This document shows positions 26,965-36,686 of a stretch of 64,000 nucleotides of DNA, in pieces. The stretch is from an uncultured Draconibacterium sp. GTDB taxonomy: Bacteria; Bacteroidota; Bacteroidia; Bacteroidales; Prolixibacteraceae. Positions within the stretch are counted from its first letter, which is position 1. The number at the start of each line of letters is the position of its first letter. The notes beneath the pieces are model-generated. The model was not told where the DNA came from and did not search any database. It saw only the letters and a list, made by a program, of their open reading frames with translations. Both the position numbers and the translations under genes were made by a program. The stretch spans positions 5,565,241-5,629,240 of the forward strand of contig NZ_OY782038.1 in NCBI RefSeq assembly GCF_963677575.1. Reading direction: 5' to 3'.

Positions 26965-29790
26965 ATGGTGAAGAATTTTATCTACATATTACTGTTTTTT
27001 GTGCTGAGCTCATGTAGCTCAGAAACTACAAAAACCATTGATTTAAGAGGGAAGTGGCAGTTTCGAATAGATACGCTGGATAATGGAATTCGTGAAGAGT
27101 GGTTTTCTCAGGATTTTTTCGAGCATATAAATCTTCCCGGTTCGATGGTTGAAAATGGAAAAGGTTTCGACATTACACTCAATACAAAATGGACTGGCGG
27201 AATTCAAAATCCGGAATGGTATAAAGATCCTAATTATGCACCATATTTCGATGCTGATAATATCCGGTTTCCTTTCTGGCTGCAGCCCTTAAAAAAGTAT
27301 ACCGGCGTAGCATGGTACCAGAAACTGGTTACTATTCCTGAAGAGTTTATCGGAAAGCCACTTTTTCTGAGCCTCGAACGTCCGCACTGGCAGTCGGCTG
27401 TTTGGATAAATGGCGAAAAAGTTGGCGCTCAAAACAGTTTGGGTACGCCGCATGTATTTCAAATTGATGGCTTTGTGAAGGTGGGCGAGAATAAAATCAG
27501 TATTCAAATTGATAACCGGACGGATAAAATTGATGTTGGTATAAACTCGCACAGTATTACAGATCATACACAAACGAATTGGAATGGAATTGTTGGAGGA
27601 TTAGAACTTCAGGTTCGTAACGATATCTTTTTCAGTCAGGTTGATGTATTTCCTGATGTGCATTCCCGAAGCATTGAAGTGAAGTGTAAGGTCGTTAATT
27701 CTACCTCAGAGGAGGAAGAAATTAGTATCCCTGTTTTTGCTCAACTAAAAAATAGCGAAGTAGAGGCAGCACAAGAAGTATATAATTTTAAAGTAACTCC
27801 CGGCCAAAATGAGATTAAAATGCATTATGCTTTGGGAAATGACGCATTGTTGTGGGATGAATTTCATCCGAATGTTTATCAACTTTCACTTCAGTTAAAA
27901 TCGACATCGGGAACTGATGAAGTTACAGAAGATTTTGGGCTGCGTGATTTTAAAGCAGAAGGATCTCAGTTTGCAATAAATGGAAGGCCCGTATTTTTGA
28001 GAGGGACACTCGATTGTGCTGCTTTCCCAAAAACAGGCTATCCGCCAACAGGCCCCGATTACTGGAAGAAAATTTATAAGCAAGTAAAGGCGCACGGTTT
28101 AAACCATGTTCGTTTTCATTCGTGGTGCCCGCCTGAAGCTGCTTTTGAAGTGGCCGACGAAATGGGTGTTTATCTACAGGTTGAGTGCGGTTCGTGGGCG
28201 AATCAGAGTACCGAACTTGGTAGTGGTTTCCCGGTTGATGAATATGTTTGGGAAGAAAGTAAACGCATTGTAAAAGAATATGGCAATCATCCGTCGTTTG
28301 TAATGATGACCTATGGAAACGAGCCCGGTGGAGCGGAATACACAGCTTATTTAACCAAATTTGTAAATTATTGGAAAAAGGAAGATGCACGCAGACAATA
28401 TACCAGTGCTGCAGGCTGGCCGGTAATTGATGCCAATCAATATCACAATATTCCTGGCCCACGTGTACAGGGTTGGGCTGAAGAACTGCGAAGTATTATA
28501 AATGCTGAAGCTCCTAAAGCAAATTACGACTGGTTGAAGAAATTGCCCGGAGACGGCAAACCTGTTGTAAGTCACGAGATTGGGCAATGGTGTGTTTATC
28601 CGAATTTCAAAGAAATTGAAAAATATACAGGCGTACTGAAAGCGAAAAATTTTGAGCTATTCCGCGAGAGCTTAACTGCCCATCATATGGGTGAACTGGC
28701 AGATAGCTTTCTGATGGCTTCGGGAAAACTGCAGGCGCTTTGTTACAAAGCTGACATTGAAGCCGCTTTGCGGACTCCCGGTTTTGCCGGATTTCAGTTG
28801 CTTGGTTTATACGATTTCCCGGGGCAGGGTACTGCTCTTGTTGGTGTGCTCGACGCATTTTGGGAAGAAAAAGGCTATATCTCGCCCAAAGAGTTTAAGG
28901 CTTTCTGTAACACAACTGTTCCGCTGGCACGATTGAATAAACGCATTTTTACAGAAGGCGAAACCATGACCGCCAAAATTGAAGTGGCACACTTTGGTGC
29001 AGCTCCGTTGAAAGGTGTAAATCCTGCCTGGAAGATTACCGAAAACAATGAAATTGTCGCAGAAGGAACGCTCGGACAACGCGATATTGAAATTGGAAAT
29101 GCTATTTCATTGGGTGAAGTTGTTTACGAATTTCAACAAAAAAATGCACCTCGAAAACTTACTTTAACCGTATCGATCGGTGAATTTGCAAACGCCTGGG
29201 ATATTTGGGTATATCCTAAAAACGAAGAAATTAAAAGTAATGAAGTTAAGGTGGTTGAAACCTTAAATAACAGCACTATTGACTACCTGCAAAATGGCGG
29301 CAAAGTTTTGCTAAGTCTTGGAAAGGGGAAAGTTTCTCCGGACATGGGAGGAAAGGTAGGAGTTGGTTTTTCAAGCATTTTTTGGAATACCGCCTGGACG
29401 AATCAACAGAAACCTCATACGCTGGGTATTTTGTGTAATCCTGATCATCCCGCGCTTAAATATTTCCCTACTGAATACCACTCAAACTGGCAATGGTGGG
29501 ATGCCATGAGTCATGCCGATGCAGTGCAACTTGATTCGTTTCAGGTAGAACTAAAACCCATTGTTCGCATTATCGACGATTGGGTGAGCAATCGCAGGCT
29601 GGCCTTGCTTTTCGAGGCAAAAGTTGGCGAAGGAAGCCTAATTATCAGTGGTGCTGATTTAGTAAATAATATTGACGATAGACCGGAAGCCGGTCAGCTT
29701 AAAACGAGTGTTATCTCATATATGGAAAGCTTGGATTTTCATCCAACTGAAGAGCTCCGTTTATCACAAGTTCAATCGATTTTAAAATAG
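26965..29790 (+). CDS. GH2-type glycoside hydrolase, lipoprotein (paralogue 1)
   Basis: The 941-residue protein carries a lipoprotein signal (FFVLSSCSS, Cys about residue 17) and the GH2 order: a sugar-binding jelly roll (IDLRGKWQFRID to NWNGIVGGLELQV, about 25-215), an Ig-like linker, then a TIM barrel opening with INGRPVFLRGTLD. The barrel shows HVRFHSWCPPEAAFEVADEMG, the acid/base Glu in TYGNEPGG (near 452) and the nucleophile Glu in VSHEIGQW (near 537), so the active site looks intact. A further C-terminal domain (about 650-940) has no name I can give. The exact glycosidic activity is unknown. It is paralogous to the protein at 33157. Confidence 0.87.
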   Translation: MVKNFIYILLFFVLSSCSSETTKTIDLRGKWQFRIDTLDNGIREEWFSQDFFEHINLPGSMVENGKGFDITLNTKWTGGIQNPEWYKDPNYAPYFDADNIRFPFWLQPLKKYTGVAWYQKLVTIPEEFIGKPLFLSLERPHWQSAVWINGEKVGAQNSLGTPHVFQIDGFVKVGENKISIQIDNRTDKIDVGINSHSITDHTQTNWNGIVGGLELQVRNDIFFSQVDVFPDVHSRSIEVKCKVVNSTSEEEEISIPVFAQLKNSEVEAAQEVYNFKVTPGQNEIKMHYALGNDALLWDEFHPNVYQLSLQLKSTSGTDEVTEDFGLRDFKAEGSQFAINGRPVFLRGTLDCAAFPKTGYPPTGPDYWKKIYKQVKAHGLNHVRFHSWCPPEAAFEVADEMGVYLQVECGSWANQSTELGSGFPVDEYVWEESKRIVKEYGNHPSFVMMTYGNEPGGAEYTAYLTKFVNYWKKEDARRQYTSAAGWPVIDANQYHNIPGPRVQGWAEELRSIINAEAPKANYDWLKKLPGDGKPVVSHEIGQWCVYPNFKEIEKYTGVLKAKNFELFRESLTAHHMGELADSFLMASGKLQALCYKADIEAALRTPGFAGFQLLGLYDFPGQGTALVGVLDAFWEEKGYISPKEFKAFCNTTVPLARLNKRIFTEGETMTAKIEVAHFGAAPLKGVNPAWKITENNEIVAEGTLGQRDIEIGNAISLGEVVYEFQQKNAPRKLTLTVSIGEFANAWDIWVYPKNEEIKSNEVKVVETLNNSTIDYLQNGGKVLLSLGKGKVSPDMGGKVGVGFSSIFWNTAWTNQQKPHTLGILCNPDHPALKYFPTEYHSNWQWWDAMSHADAVQLDSFQVELKPIVRIIDDWVSNRRLALLFEAKVGEGSLIISGADLVNNIDDRPEAGQLKTSVISYMESLDFHPTEELRLSQVQSILK

Positions 29791-29797
29791 AGAAAAG

Positions 29798-32700
29798 ATG
29801 AATGCTAAGGTAAAGGCAGAAATAAAGAAATTGATGATCCCAACTTACGAGTTGGGAAAATCAGAAATTAACCCCGTATTCTTTGAGAAAAGAGTTTACC
29901 AGGGATCATCGGGTAAAGTTTATCCGGTTCCGTTTATCGATAAGGTTTACGATCATAAAGTAGAACGGAATTACCAGGCTGCAACACTTGAAAACGAGTT
30001 TGTGAAACTGGTTATGCTACCCGAAATCGGAGGACGCATATTTGAAGCGCAAGACAAAGCCAATAATAATTACAACTTCTTCTACCAGCAGAAGGTGATT
30101 AAACCTGCCCTTGTTGGTTTAGCCGGTCCGTGGATTAGTGGAGGTGTAGAGTTTAACTGGCCACAGCACCACCGCCCCGGAACGTATTTACCCAGCGATG
30201 TTTACATTGAAGAAGAAGCTGATGGCGCCAGAACGATCTGGATGTCGGAATACGACCCGATGTACCGCCTGAAAGGTATGCATGGAATTCGTATTCGCCC
30301 AAACAGTGCTTTGATAGAATTGCGCGGACGTTTGTTTAACCGCACGCCGTTAACACAAACTTTCCTGTGGTGGGCAAACGTAGCGGTTGAGGTGCACAAA
30401 GATTACCAGAGCTTTTTCCCGCCCGATGTGCATTACGTGGCCGACCATGCAGTGCGCGCTCAAAGTAGTTTCCCTTTTGCTGAAAATGATTATTACGGAA
30501 TTCCTTACCACGAAAGACCGGGCAGGAACGACTTGCGTAATTACAACAATATTCCGGTGCCAACCAGTTACATGGTTTGCGACACGAAATACGATTTCTT
30601 CGGAGGTTACGATTTTAAAGAAGACGGTGGCTTTATTCATGTCGCTAATCGTCATATTTCGCCAGGCAAGAAACAATGGACCTGGGGAAGTGAAGATTTT
30701 GGCCGCGCCTGGGATCGCGAACTAACCGATGAAGGCGGACCATATTTCGAATTAATGGCAGGGGTTTACACCGATAACCAGCCTGATTTTACCTACCTGC
30801 TTCCTTATGAAACAAAGACCTTCTCGCAATTCTGGTGGAGTTATAAAAACCTGGGACCGGTACAAAATGCCAATAAAGATCTGGCTATTCGGTTCGAAAT
30901 TCAGCAAGGAAATAAATTGGATTTGGGTGTTGCCGGCAGTCGTAAGTTCGAAAACCTTCAATTTATTTTGTTGATTGGTAGCAAAAAGAAAGTTTTTGAA
31001 AAGCAAACGATATCGCCTGAAAAGCCCTGGAAAGATACTTCAATTCAGATTGAAGCGGGGCAGGAGAATTCAATTTCGTTAATTGTAGTTGATGAGCAGG
31101 GAAAAGAACTAATTGCTTATCATCACCGTGAAGTTACTAAAGAACGAAACCGTAAGCTGGCATTTGAGCCAAAACAGCCCGAAGAGATTGAAAGTGCCAA
31201 CGAGTTGGAATTGATTGGCGAACACCTGGAATTGTACCGTCATCCTACCCGTTATCCAGAACCATACTGGCAGGAAGCCATTAAACGCGATCCGAAAAGT
31301 TACAAATCATATATTGCGTTAGGTCGCGTTGAGCTTAAAAATGGCAAGTTTGCCGAAGCTGAAAATAACTTCAGAACAGCCATCGATATTATGATCACTT
31401 ATCATCCAAACCCGGCATCGGGCGAGGCGCATTATTTCTGTGGTTTGGCTTGTTCTTTACAGGGAAGAAAAGATGAAGCTTACGGATTGTTTTACAAATC
31501 GACCTGGAACTTTGAGTGGCGCTCGGCTGCTTATTACCAATTGGCTACGCTCGATTGTTTGAAGGCCGACTATGAAACGGCTCTCGAGCATCTGGAGGCG
31601 TCGTTAGACACAAATCGTCAGAATAACAAAGCATACATTTTAAAAACGGTAATTCTGAAAAACCAGGGCGAAAAAGTAGCTGCAGAAAGTGTGCTTACGG
31701 AATTGTCCAAAACTGATGCGCTCGACCAGTGGGCAAAATTTGAAATGGCAATATTGTCGGGTAGCTACGATGAGTTTATCGAATCATCAAGAAACGATGC
31801 ACAAACCATCATTGATATTGCATTTGATTATGCTGAAGCCGGTTTTTATCAGGAAGCAATTAATGTAATTGAGTTGCATCATAAAAACGAAATACCTGAA
31901 TGTGCTGTGCCAAATCCAATGGCAAAAGCGCTAATGACCGAGTTTATTTTGGCCTGGTTATACGAATTGAGCGGCGATAATACCAAAGCATCTGAAATTC
32001 TTGCAAAAACAAAATCAGCATCTTACGACTATGTCTTCCCATCGCGCACTTACGAACAGTTGGTGTTGGAGTGGGCATTAAAAGTTGATTCGAAAAATAC
32101 AATTGCCGCTTTCGGATTGGGTAACTATTATTTCAACCTGAAAAGGCACAAAGATGCTATAAGCGTATGGGAAAAAGCTGCCGATGCAAACAGTAAATAC
32201 GGTACACTGTATCGAAATTTAGGAATCGCTTACTGGAATACCTTTGAAGAGGGCGAAAAAGCCAGAAAAGCATTTTTAAAAGCTGTAGGACTGGCTCCGA
32301 ACGATATGCGTATTCGATACGAATTCGACCAATTAAGGAAAAAATTGAACGACGATCCTAAACAACGATTGAAAGATTTGTTGCCGATTAAAGATCAGAT
32401 AACAACCCGTGATGATTTTTCGGTTGAACTGGCTGCGCTGTACAATTTTAACGGCGAATACAACAAGGCTTTAAATCTGCTGGAGAACCGTGATTTTCAC
32501 CCATGGGAAGGTGGTGAAGGCCAGGTTCTGCGTCAGTTTACCTACGCTTGTTTGAAACTTGGGCAATTAGCTTTGCAAAACGGGGATGCTGAATTTGCTT
32601 TGGAATACTTTAATAAATCAGTGAACACGCCGGATAATTTGGGCGAAAAATACCATATGTTGCAAGCTGTTGCACACATTAATTACTGGAAAGGAATGGC

Positions 32701-33136
32701 TCTTAAAGCTCTTGGAAAACCAGAAGAAGCCAAAGCACATTTCGTTGAAAGTAAAAACGAGGAAGGCGACTTTATTGATATGGCCGTAAGTGCTTATTCT
32801 GAGTTGTCGTACTACAAAGCACTGTCGCTAAACGAACTGGATGAAAAAGTTGAGGCCCAGGATTTATTGGCTGATATCAAGAAATTTGGAGAAAGCAAAT
32901 TGAACGAAAAAGCGCAGATTGACTATTTTGCAACTTCGCTGCCACTGTTGCTGGTGTTCGAAGATGATATCCAGAAACGAAATACCATTGATGCGAAATA
33001 CCTGATTGCTCTTGCTCACGTAGGACTGGGATCATATGGCGATGCGATAGATAACCTGAAAGAAGTATTGCAGTTGAATTCGATGCATGTGGGCTCAAAA
33101 GATTTATTGGAACAGGTTACTGCGGAAGTTGCGTAA
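29798..33136 (+). CDS. DUF5107-TPR protein, cytoplasmic
   Basis: The 1112-residue protein has no signal peptide, unlike the hydrolases on either side. Residues about 25-340 match the DUF5107 domain (FVKLVMLPEIGGRIFEAQDK, GLAGPWISGGVEFNWPQHH, FLWWANVAVEVHKDYQSFFP), a beta-sandwich resembling the galactose-mutarotase superfamily. From about 480 to the end runs a long TPR array (YIALGRVELKNGKFAEAENN, TLYRNLGIAYWNTFEEGEKA, LIALAHVGLGSYGDAIDNL). It sits 7 bp after one GH2 gene and 20 bp before the other. DUF5107 proteins recur next to such GH2-type genes in many bacteria. A role in sensing or converting the released sugar inside the cell is plausible but unproven. Confidence 0.85.
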   Translation: MNAKVKAEIKKLMIPTYELGKSEINPVFFEKRVYQGSSGKVYPVPFIDKVYDHKVERNYQAATLENEFVKLVMLPEIGGRIFEAQDKANNNYNFFYQQKVIKPALVGLAGPWISGGVEFNWPQHHRPGTYLPSDVYIEEEADGARTIWMSEYDPMYRLKGMHGIRIRPNSALIELRGRLFNRTPLTQTFLWWANVAVEVHKDYQSFFPPDVHYVADHAVRAQSSFPFAENDYYGIPYHERPGRNDLRNYNNIPVPTSYMVCDTKYDFFGGYDFKEDGGFIHVANRHISPGKKQWTWGSEDFGRAWDRELTDEGGPYFELMAGVYTDNQPDFTYLLPYETKTFSQFWWSYKNLGPVQNANKDLAIRFEIQQGNKLDLGVAGSRKFENLQFILLIGSKKKVFEKQTISPEKPWKDTSIQIEAGQENSISLIVVDEQGKELIAYHHREVTKERNRKLAFEPKQPEEIESANELELIGEHLELYRHPTRYPEPYWQEAIKRDPKSYKSYIALGRVELKNGKFAEAENNFRTAIDIMITYHPNPASGEAHYFCGLACSLQGRKDEAYGLFYKSTWNFEWRSAAYYQLATLDCLKADYETALEHLEASLDTNRQNNKAYILKTVILKNQGEKVAAESVLTELSKTDALDQWAKFEMAILSGSYDEFIESSRNDAQTIIDIAFDYAEAGFYQEAINVIELHHKNEIPECAVPNPMAKALMTEFILAWLYELSGDNTKASEILAKTKSASYDYVFPSRTYEQLVLEWALKVDSKNTIAAFGLGNYYFNLKRHKDAISVWEKAADANSKYGTLYRNLGIAYWNTFEEGEKARKAFLKAVGLAPNDMRIRYEFDQLRKKLNDDPKQRLKDLLPIKDQITTRDDFSVELAALYNFNGEYNKALNLLENRDFHPWEGGEGQVLRQFTYACLKLGQLALQNGDAEFALEYFNKSVNTPDNLGEKYHMLQAVAHINYWKGMALKALGKPEEAKAHFVESKNEEGDFIDMAVSAYSELSYYKALSLNELDEKVEAQDLLADIKKFGESKLNEKAQIDYFATSLPLLLVFEDDIQKRNTIDAKYLIALAHVGLGSYGDAIDNLKEVLQLNSMHVGSKDLLEQVTAEVA

Positions 33137-33156
33137 TTATTCAAATAGAAGTTGTT

Positions 33157-35931
33157 ATGAGAATGAAATATAGTGTTTTAGTATTATTTGTAGCCGTGGT
33201 TTTTGCGGGGTGTTCCAAATCACCGGTTAAGGAAATCAACCTGTCCGGGGAATGGTCTGTGAAACTCGATTCCATGAACATTGGAATGGATGAAGGATGG
33301 GCGGATAAAAAGCTGGATGGTGTTTCGGTTCAGTTGCCGGGTACTTTAGACGATGCCGGGCTGGGAAAGGCAAATACACAAAAGCCGGTGATGGACAACA
33401 GTGTGATGTGGGGACTGACGCGCAAGCATCAATATATTGGAAAAGCCTGGTACCAGAAAGAGGTTGATGTACCTGCAAACTGGGAAGGGAAAAACATCGA
33501 GTTAAAGTTGGAGCGTGTAATCTGGCAATCACAGCTGTTTATTGATGGTAAGCCGGTTGGAAAAAATGAGAGTTTAACAACGCCACATATTTTCGATTTA
33601 AGTTCGTTGATAACACCGGGCAAGCATCAAATAACGGTTTGTATCGACAACTCAAATATTTATCCGCTGATTAATGCGCAAAGCGACAAGTACCCAGATC
33701 CGATAAATCAGGATCTGGCGCATTCTTATACCAACCACACACAAATAAAATGGAATGGAGTAATCGGCGACATAAAACTTACCGCATCAGAAACAGGTAA
33801 GATTGAAGATTTGCAGGTGTATTCCAACATTTCGGAAGGAACGATTAAGGCTACTTTTAAGAATCCTGACAATCTTGAAAATCTGAATTATCAGATTCTG
33901 ACAACTGCAGGAGAGCTTGTTGCCGAAGGTATTATTGAAAAAGGTGCCGAAGAAATCATAATTTCCAAACCGGAAGGAGTGGAACTCTGGGATGAATTCA
34001 ATCCGAATTTGTACGATTTTAAGGTAACTGCCGGAAATGAATCTACCACTGCAAGATTTGGTTACAGCCAGATTGCGAAAGACGGTGGTGTACTTACTTT
34101 AAATGGTAAACGAATCTTTTTACGCGGTAACCTGGAATGTGTCATTTTCCCATTAACCGGTCATCCACCAATGGAAAAAGAGGACTGGGCGAAGTTGATT
34201 GCACAGGCCAAAGCTTATGGTTTAAATCACTTGCGTTTTCACTCATGGTGCCCGCCTGCCGCTGCATTTGAAGCTGCCGATGAGGCTGGCTTTTATTATC
34301 AGGTGGAACTGCCGCACTGGAGTTTACATTTTGGAGAAGATGAAAAAACTACCACGTTTTTATTAAACGAAGCAGACCGGATTTTAAGCAATTATGGAAA
34401 TCATCCTTCGTTTGTTTTGATGGCTTTGGGCAACGAACTGGAAGGTGATGCTGATTTGCTAAATTCTACTGTTGCAGCTTTGCGCGCAAAAGATAATCGT
34501 CATTTATACATGACAACGACTTACTCATTCCAGTATCCGTTGGGAACGATTGCTCAACCGGAAGATGACTTTTTTGTTACCCAGAAAACCGATAAAGGCT
34601 GGGTTCGCGGACAGGGTATTTTTAACGAACAGTATCCGAATTTTAAAGAAGATTATACTGCCACCAGCGAGCATGTGCCGGTTCCGTTAATTTCGCACGA
34701 AATCGGACAATATTCGGTTTATCCCGACATGTCGGAGATTGAAAAATATACCGGTGTTCTTAAGCCGCTCAATTTTATGGCTGTTCGTAACGAACTCGAA
34801 AAAAACGGTTTGTTGGAACTGGCTGATAAATTTACTTACGCATCAGGAAAACTGGCTGCAATTCTTTACAAAGAAGAAATCGAACGTGCTTTAAAAACAC
34901 CTGCATTCGATGGTTTTCAGTTGCTGCAATTACAGGATTTCCCAGGACAGGGAACTGCGCTGGTTGGTTTGCTGAATGCTTTTTGGGAGTCGAAAGGTGT
35001 AATCAGTGCCGAAGAATTCCGTCAGTTTAATGCCGAAGTAGTTCCACTTATTCGTTTTGAAAAAGCGGTTTATGAAAATGGTGAAACTTTCGCGGCTTCA
35101 ATGGAAGTTGCCAACTTCTTCAAAGAAATGAGGGGGCAGACTTTGGAATGGACGATTACCAATGAAGCAGGAGAGAAAGTAAAAGAAGGTAAAGTTGATA
35201 ATGTTGATTTACTATTGGGAAACAACGGAGATTTAGGCAATATAGAACTTGCTGTAAATGTTAATAAGGCTGAAAAGTTAGTTGTTCAAGTTGCCTTGAG
35301 TGGTACTGAATACAAAAACAGTTGGCCGGTTTGGGTGTATCCGAAAGAGGCGAAAGTGAGCTCTGACAAAGTAGTTGTAACCGCATCCCTACAACAAGCT
35401 AAACAGGAATTAGATAAAGGAAATACAGTGCTGCTAAATCCTGATTATAAAAAGCTGAAAGGAATTGCCGGCCGTTTTGTACCTGTTTTCTGGAGCCCGG
35501 TTCATTTTCCAAATCAACCAAGTTCAATGGGCCTGTTAATGGATGAAGAGCATGCAGCTTTTAATGATTTCCCAACTGATGCCTATACTGACTGGCAATG
35601 GTGGGATTTATGTATCAAATCGAAATCGTTGATTGTTGACGATTTGGATGTGACACCAATTGTTCGGGTGATCGACAATTTTGTAACTAACCACCACCTA
35701 ACTAATGTTTTTGAAACAAAAGTAGGAGAGGGTAAACTGGTTTATTCTTCTATTGATTTGGTGAATAATCTGGATGAACGTCCAGTTGCTCGTCAGTTAC
35801 GTTCGAGTCTGTTACAATACATGGAAAGCGACGAATTTAATCCCTCAGGTTCGGTTACTATCGATGAACTTGATTTTGCTGACAACACAGCACGGAAAAA
35901 ATTCGAGGCTTCGGATATTTATAATGATTAG
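33157..35931 (+). CDS. GH2-type glycoside hydrolase, lipoprotein (paralogue 2)
   Basis: This 924-residue lipoprotein (VVFAGCSKS, Cys about residue 19) has the same order as the protein at 26965: jelly roll (INLSGEWSVKLDSMNIGMDE), linker, and TIM barrel from LNGKRIFLRGNLE. It has HLRFHSWCPPAAAFEAADEAG, the acid/base Glu in ALGNELEG (near 424) and the nucleophile Glu in ISHEIGQY (near 513). Both catalytic acids are conserved, yet nearby loops differ between the two (GNEPGG versus GNELEG, SWANQ versus HWSLH), suggesting different linkages or substituents. Shared C-terminal blocks such as LLQLQDFPGQGTALVGLLNA mark a distinct subgroup within clan GH-A. Confidence 0.87.
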   Translation: MRMKYSVLVLFVAVVFAGCSKSPVKEINLSGEWSVKLDSMNIGMDEGWADKKLDGVSVQLPGTLDDAGLGKANTQKPVMDNSVMWGLTRKHQYIGKAWYQKEVDVPANWEGKNIELKLERVIWQSQLFIDGKPVGKNESLTTPHIFDLSSLITPGKHQITVCIDNSNIYPLINAQSDKYPDPINQDLAHSYTNHTQIKWNGVIGDIKLTASETGKIEDLQVYSNISEGTIKATFKNPDNLENLNYQILTTAGELVAEGIIEKGAEEIIISKPEGVELWDEFNPNLYDFKVTAGNESTTARFGYSQIAKDGGVLTLNGKRIFLRGNLECVIFPLTGHPPMEKEDWAKLIAQAKAYGLNHLRFHSWCPPAAAFEAADEAGFYYQVELPHWSLHFGEDEKTTTFLLNEADRILSNYGNHPSFVLMALGNELEGDADLLNSTVAALRAKDNRHLYMTTTYSFQYPLGTIAQPEDDFFVTQKTDKGWVRGQGIFNEQYPNFKEDYTATSEHVPVPLISHEIGQYSVYPDMSEIEKYTGVLKPLNFMAVRNELEKNGLLELADKFTYASGKLAAILYKEEIERALKTPAFDGFQLLQLQDFPGQGTALVGLLNAFWESKGVISAEEFRQFNAEVVPLIRFEKAVYENGETFAASMEVANFFKEMRGQTLEWTITNEAGEKVKEGKVDNVDLLLGNNGDLGNIELAVNVNKAEKLVVQVALSGTEYKNSWPVWVYPKEAKVSSDKVVVTASLQQAKQELDKGNTVLLNPDYKKLKGIAGRFVPVFWSPVHFPNQPSSMGLLMDEEHAAFNDFPTDAYTDWQWWDLCIKSKSLIVDDLDVTPIVRVIDNFVTNHHLTNVFETKVGEGKLVYSSIDLVNNLDERPVARQLRSSLLQYMESDEFNPSGSVTIDELDFADNTARKKFEASDIYND

Positions 35932-35947
35932 CTAAAAATTAGAGGCC

Positions 35948-36430
35948 TTGTTGGAGCCAACATACCAACTATCAATCAGAACTGAACATCTTAATCAGAT
36001 TAATGAGCTTGAAATTAAGGTATCGAACCTTAAGGCAAACCGGATTATCGATTTGGATAAAACCGGAGTGGCTTACAAAAAATTCTACAACATAAACTTT
36101 GCTGCAAATAAATGTGAGAACGTGGGCAAAGATGGACTTTTTACTGCTAAACACTGGAGGAAACGTCACCAAAAAATTTGGCCTGAACTAAAAAAGCTAC
36201 TAAAAAAGCTACTAAAAGAGGCGGGGGTGAGTAAATACTCTATTCTTCTGGATGAAGAAACGAATACATTATTTGCTTTTCAAGAGGTAAGTGGAGAGTC
36301 GGGATAACAGGATCTTGGCCAAATCGAAATCGTGAAAAAGTGGTGGGCTTATATGAAAGATATCATGGACACAAATCCTGATAACTCTCGGGTGAGTGTT
36401 CCTTTACACGAACTTTTCTATTTAGGCTAA
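35948..36430 (+). pseudogene. rhaM: Chimeric relic: glycosidase C-terminus fused to L-rhamnose mutarotase with an internal stop
   Basis: Codons up to 36157 read NELEIKVSNLKANRIIDLD, YKKFYNINFAANK and GLFTAKHW. This is the C-terminal galactose-binding domain of rhamnosidase-type (GH106/GH2-like) hydrolases, ending just before the usual SGLLGPV tail. In the same frame, from 36158, the text becomes L-rhamnose mutarotase: RKRHQKIWPELKKLL, SKYSILLDEETNTLFAFQ, VSGESG, then a TAA at 36305. It continues in frame with IVKKWWAYMKDIMDTNPDNS and VPLHELFYLG to the stop at 36428-36430. The mutarotase lacks its first strand, carries a 12-bp tandem duplication and is cut by one nonsense codon that a single base (TCA for TAA) would repair. 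No ATG exists; the frame opens at TTG. Confidence 0.85.
36187..36210 (+). repeat. 12-bp tandem duplication inside the mutarotase relic
   Basis: ACTAAAAAAGCT occurs twice in succession, inserting an extra KLLK into the helix after the IWPEL motif. It is a local slippage-type duplication consistent with loss of function. Confidence 0.85.
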
Positions 36431-36510
36431 GAATGAATGAAATTCTATATGTTGAAACCTGGAATACGCTTAGGTTAAAATTTTGCTATAGTTTATATCA
36501 TTTTGAAATA

Positions 36511-36541
36511 AAAAAGCAACAGCTTAAATGTTGCTTTTTTT
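36511..36541. terminator. Bidirectional terminator between locus A and the HTCS gene
   Basis: AAAAAGCAACA (36511-36521) pairs with TGTTGCTTTTT (36529-36539). T runs on both outer sides let it act for the rightward locus A operon and for the leftward HTCS gene. The rest of 36431-36686 shows nothing else. Confidence 0.85.
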
Positions 36542-36686
36542 GTTTGGTGCCCAGAACAATACCTCTGATTCTTATGGCTTCTGCAGGTATTCACTTGGAT
36601 TCATACCAGATTCTTCTAAAATACTGCCGGAAATAACTTGCTGTTTGTTACAACCTGGTAGCCAAAACTTCACTTTTGCTAAATAA

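Noticed and set aside
36433..36636. 67-codon reading frame after the mutarotase relic
   Set aside because: It runs straight through the bidirectional terminator at 36511-36541 and has no recognisable motif.
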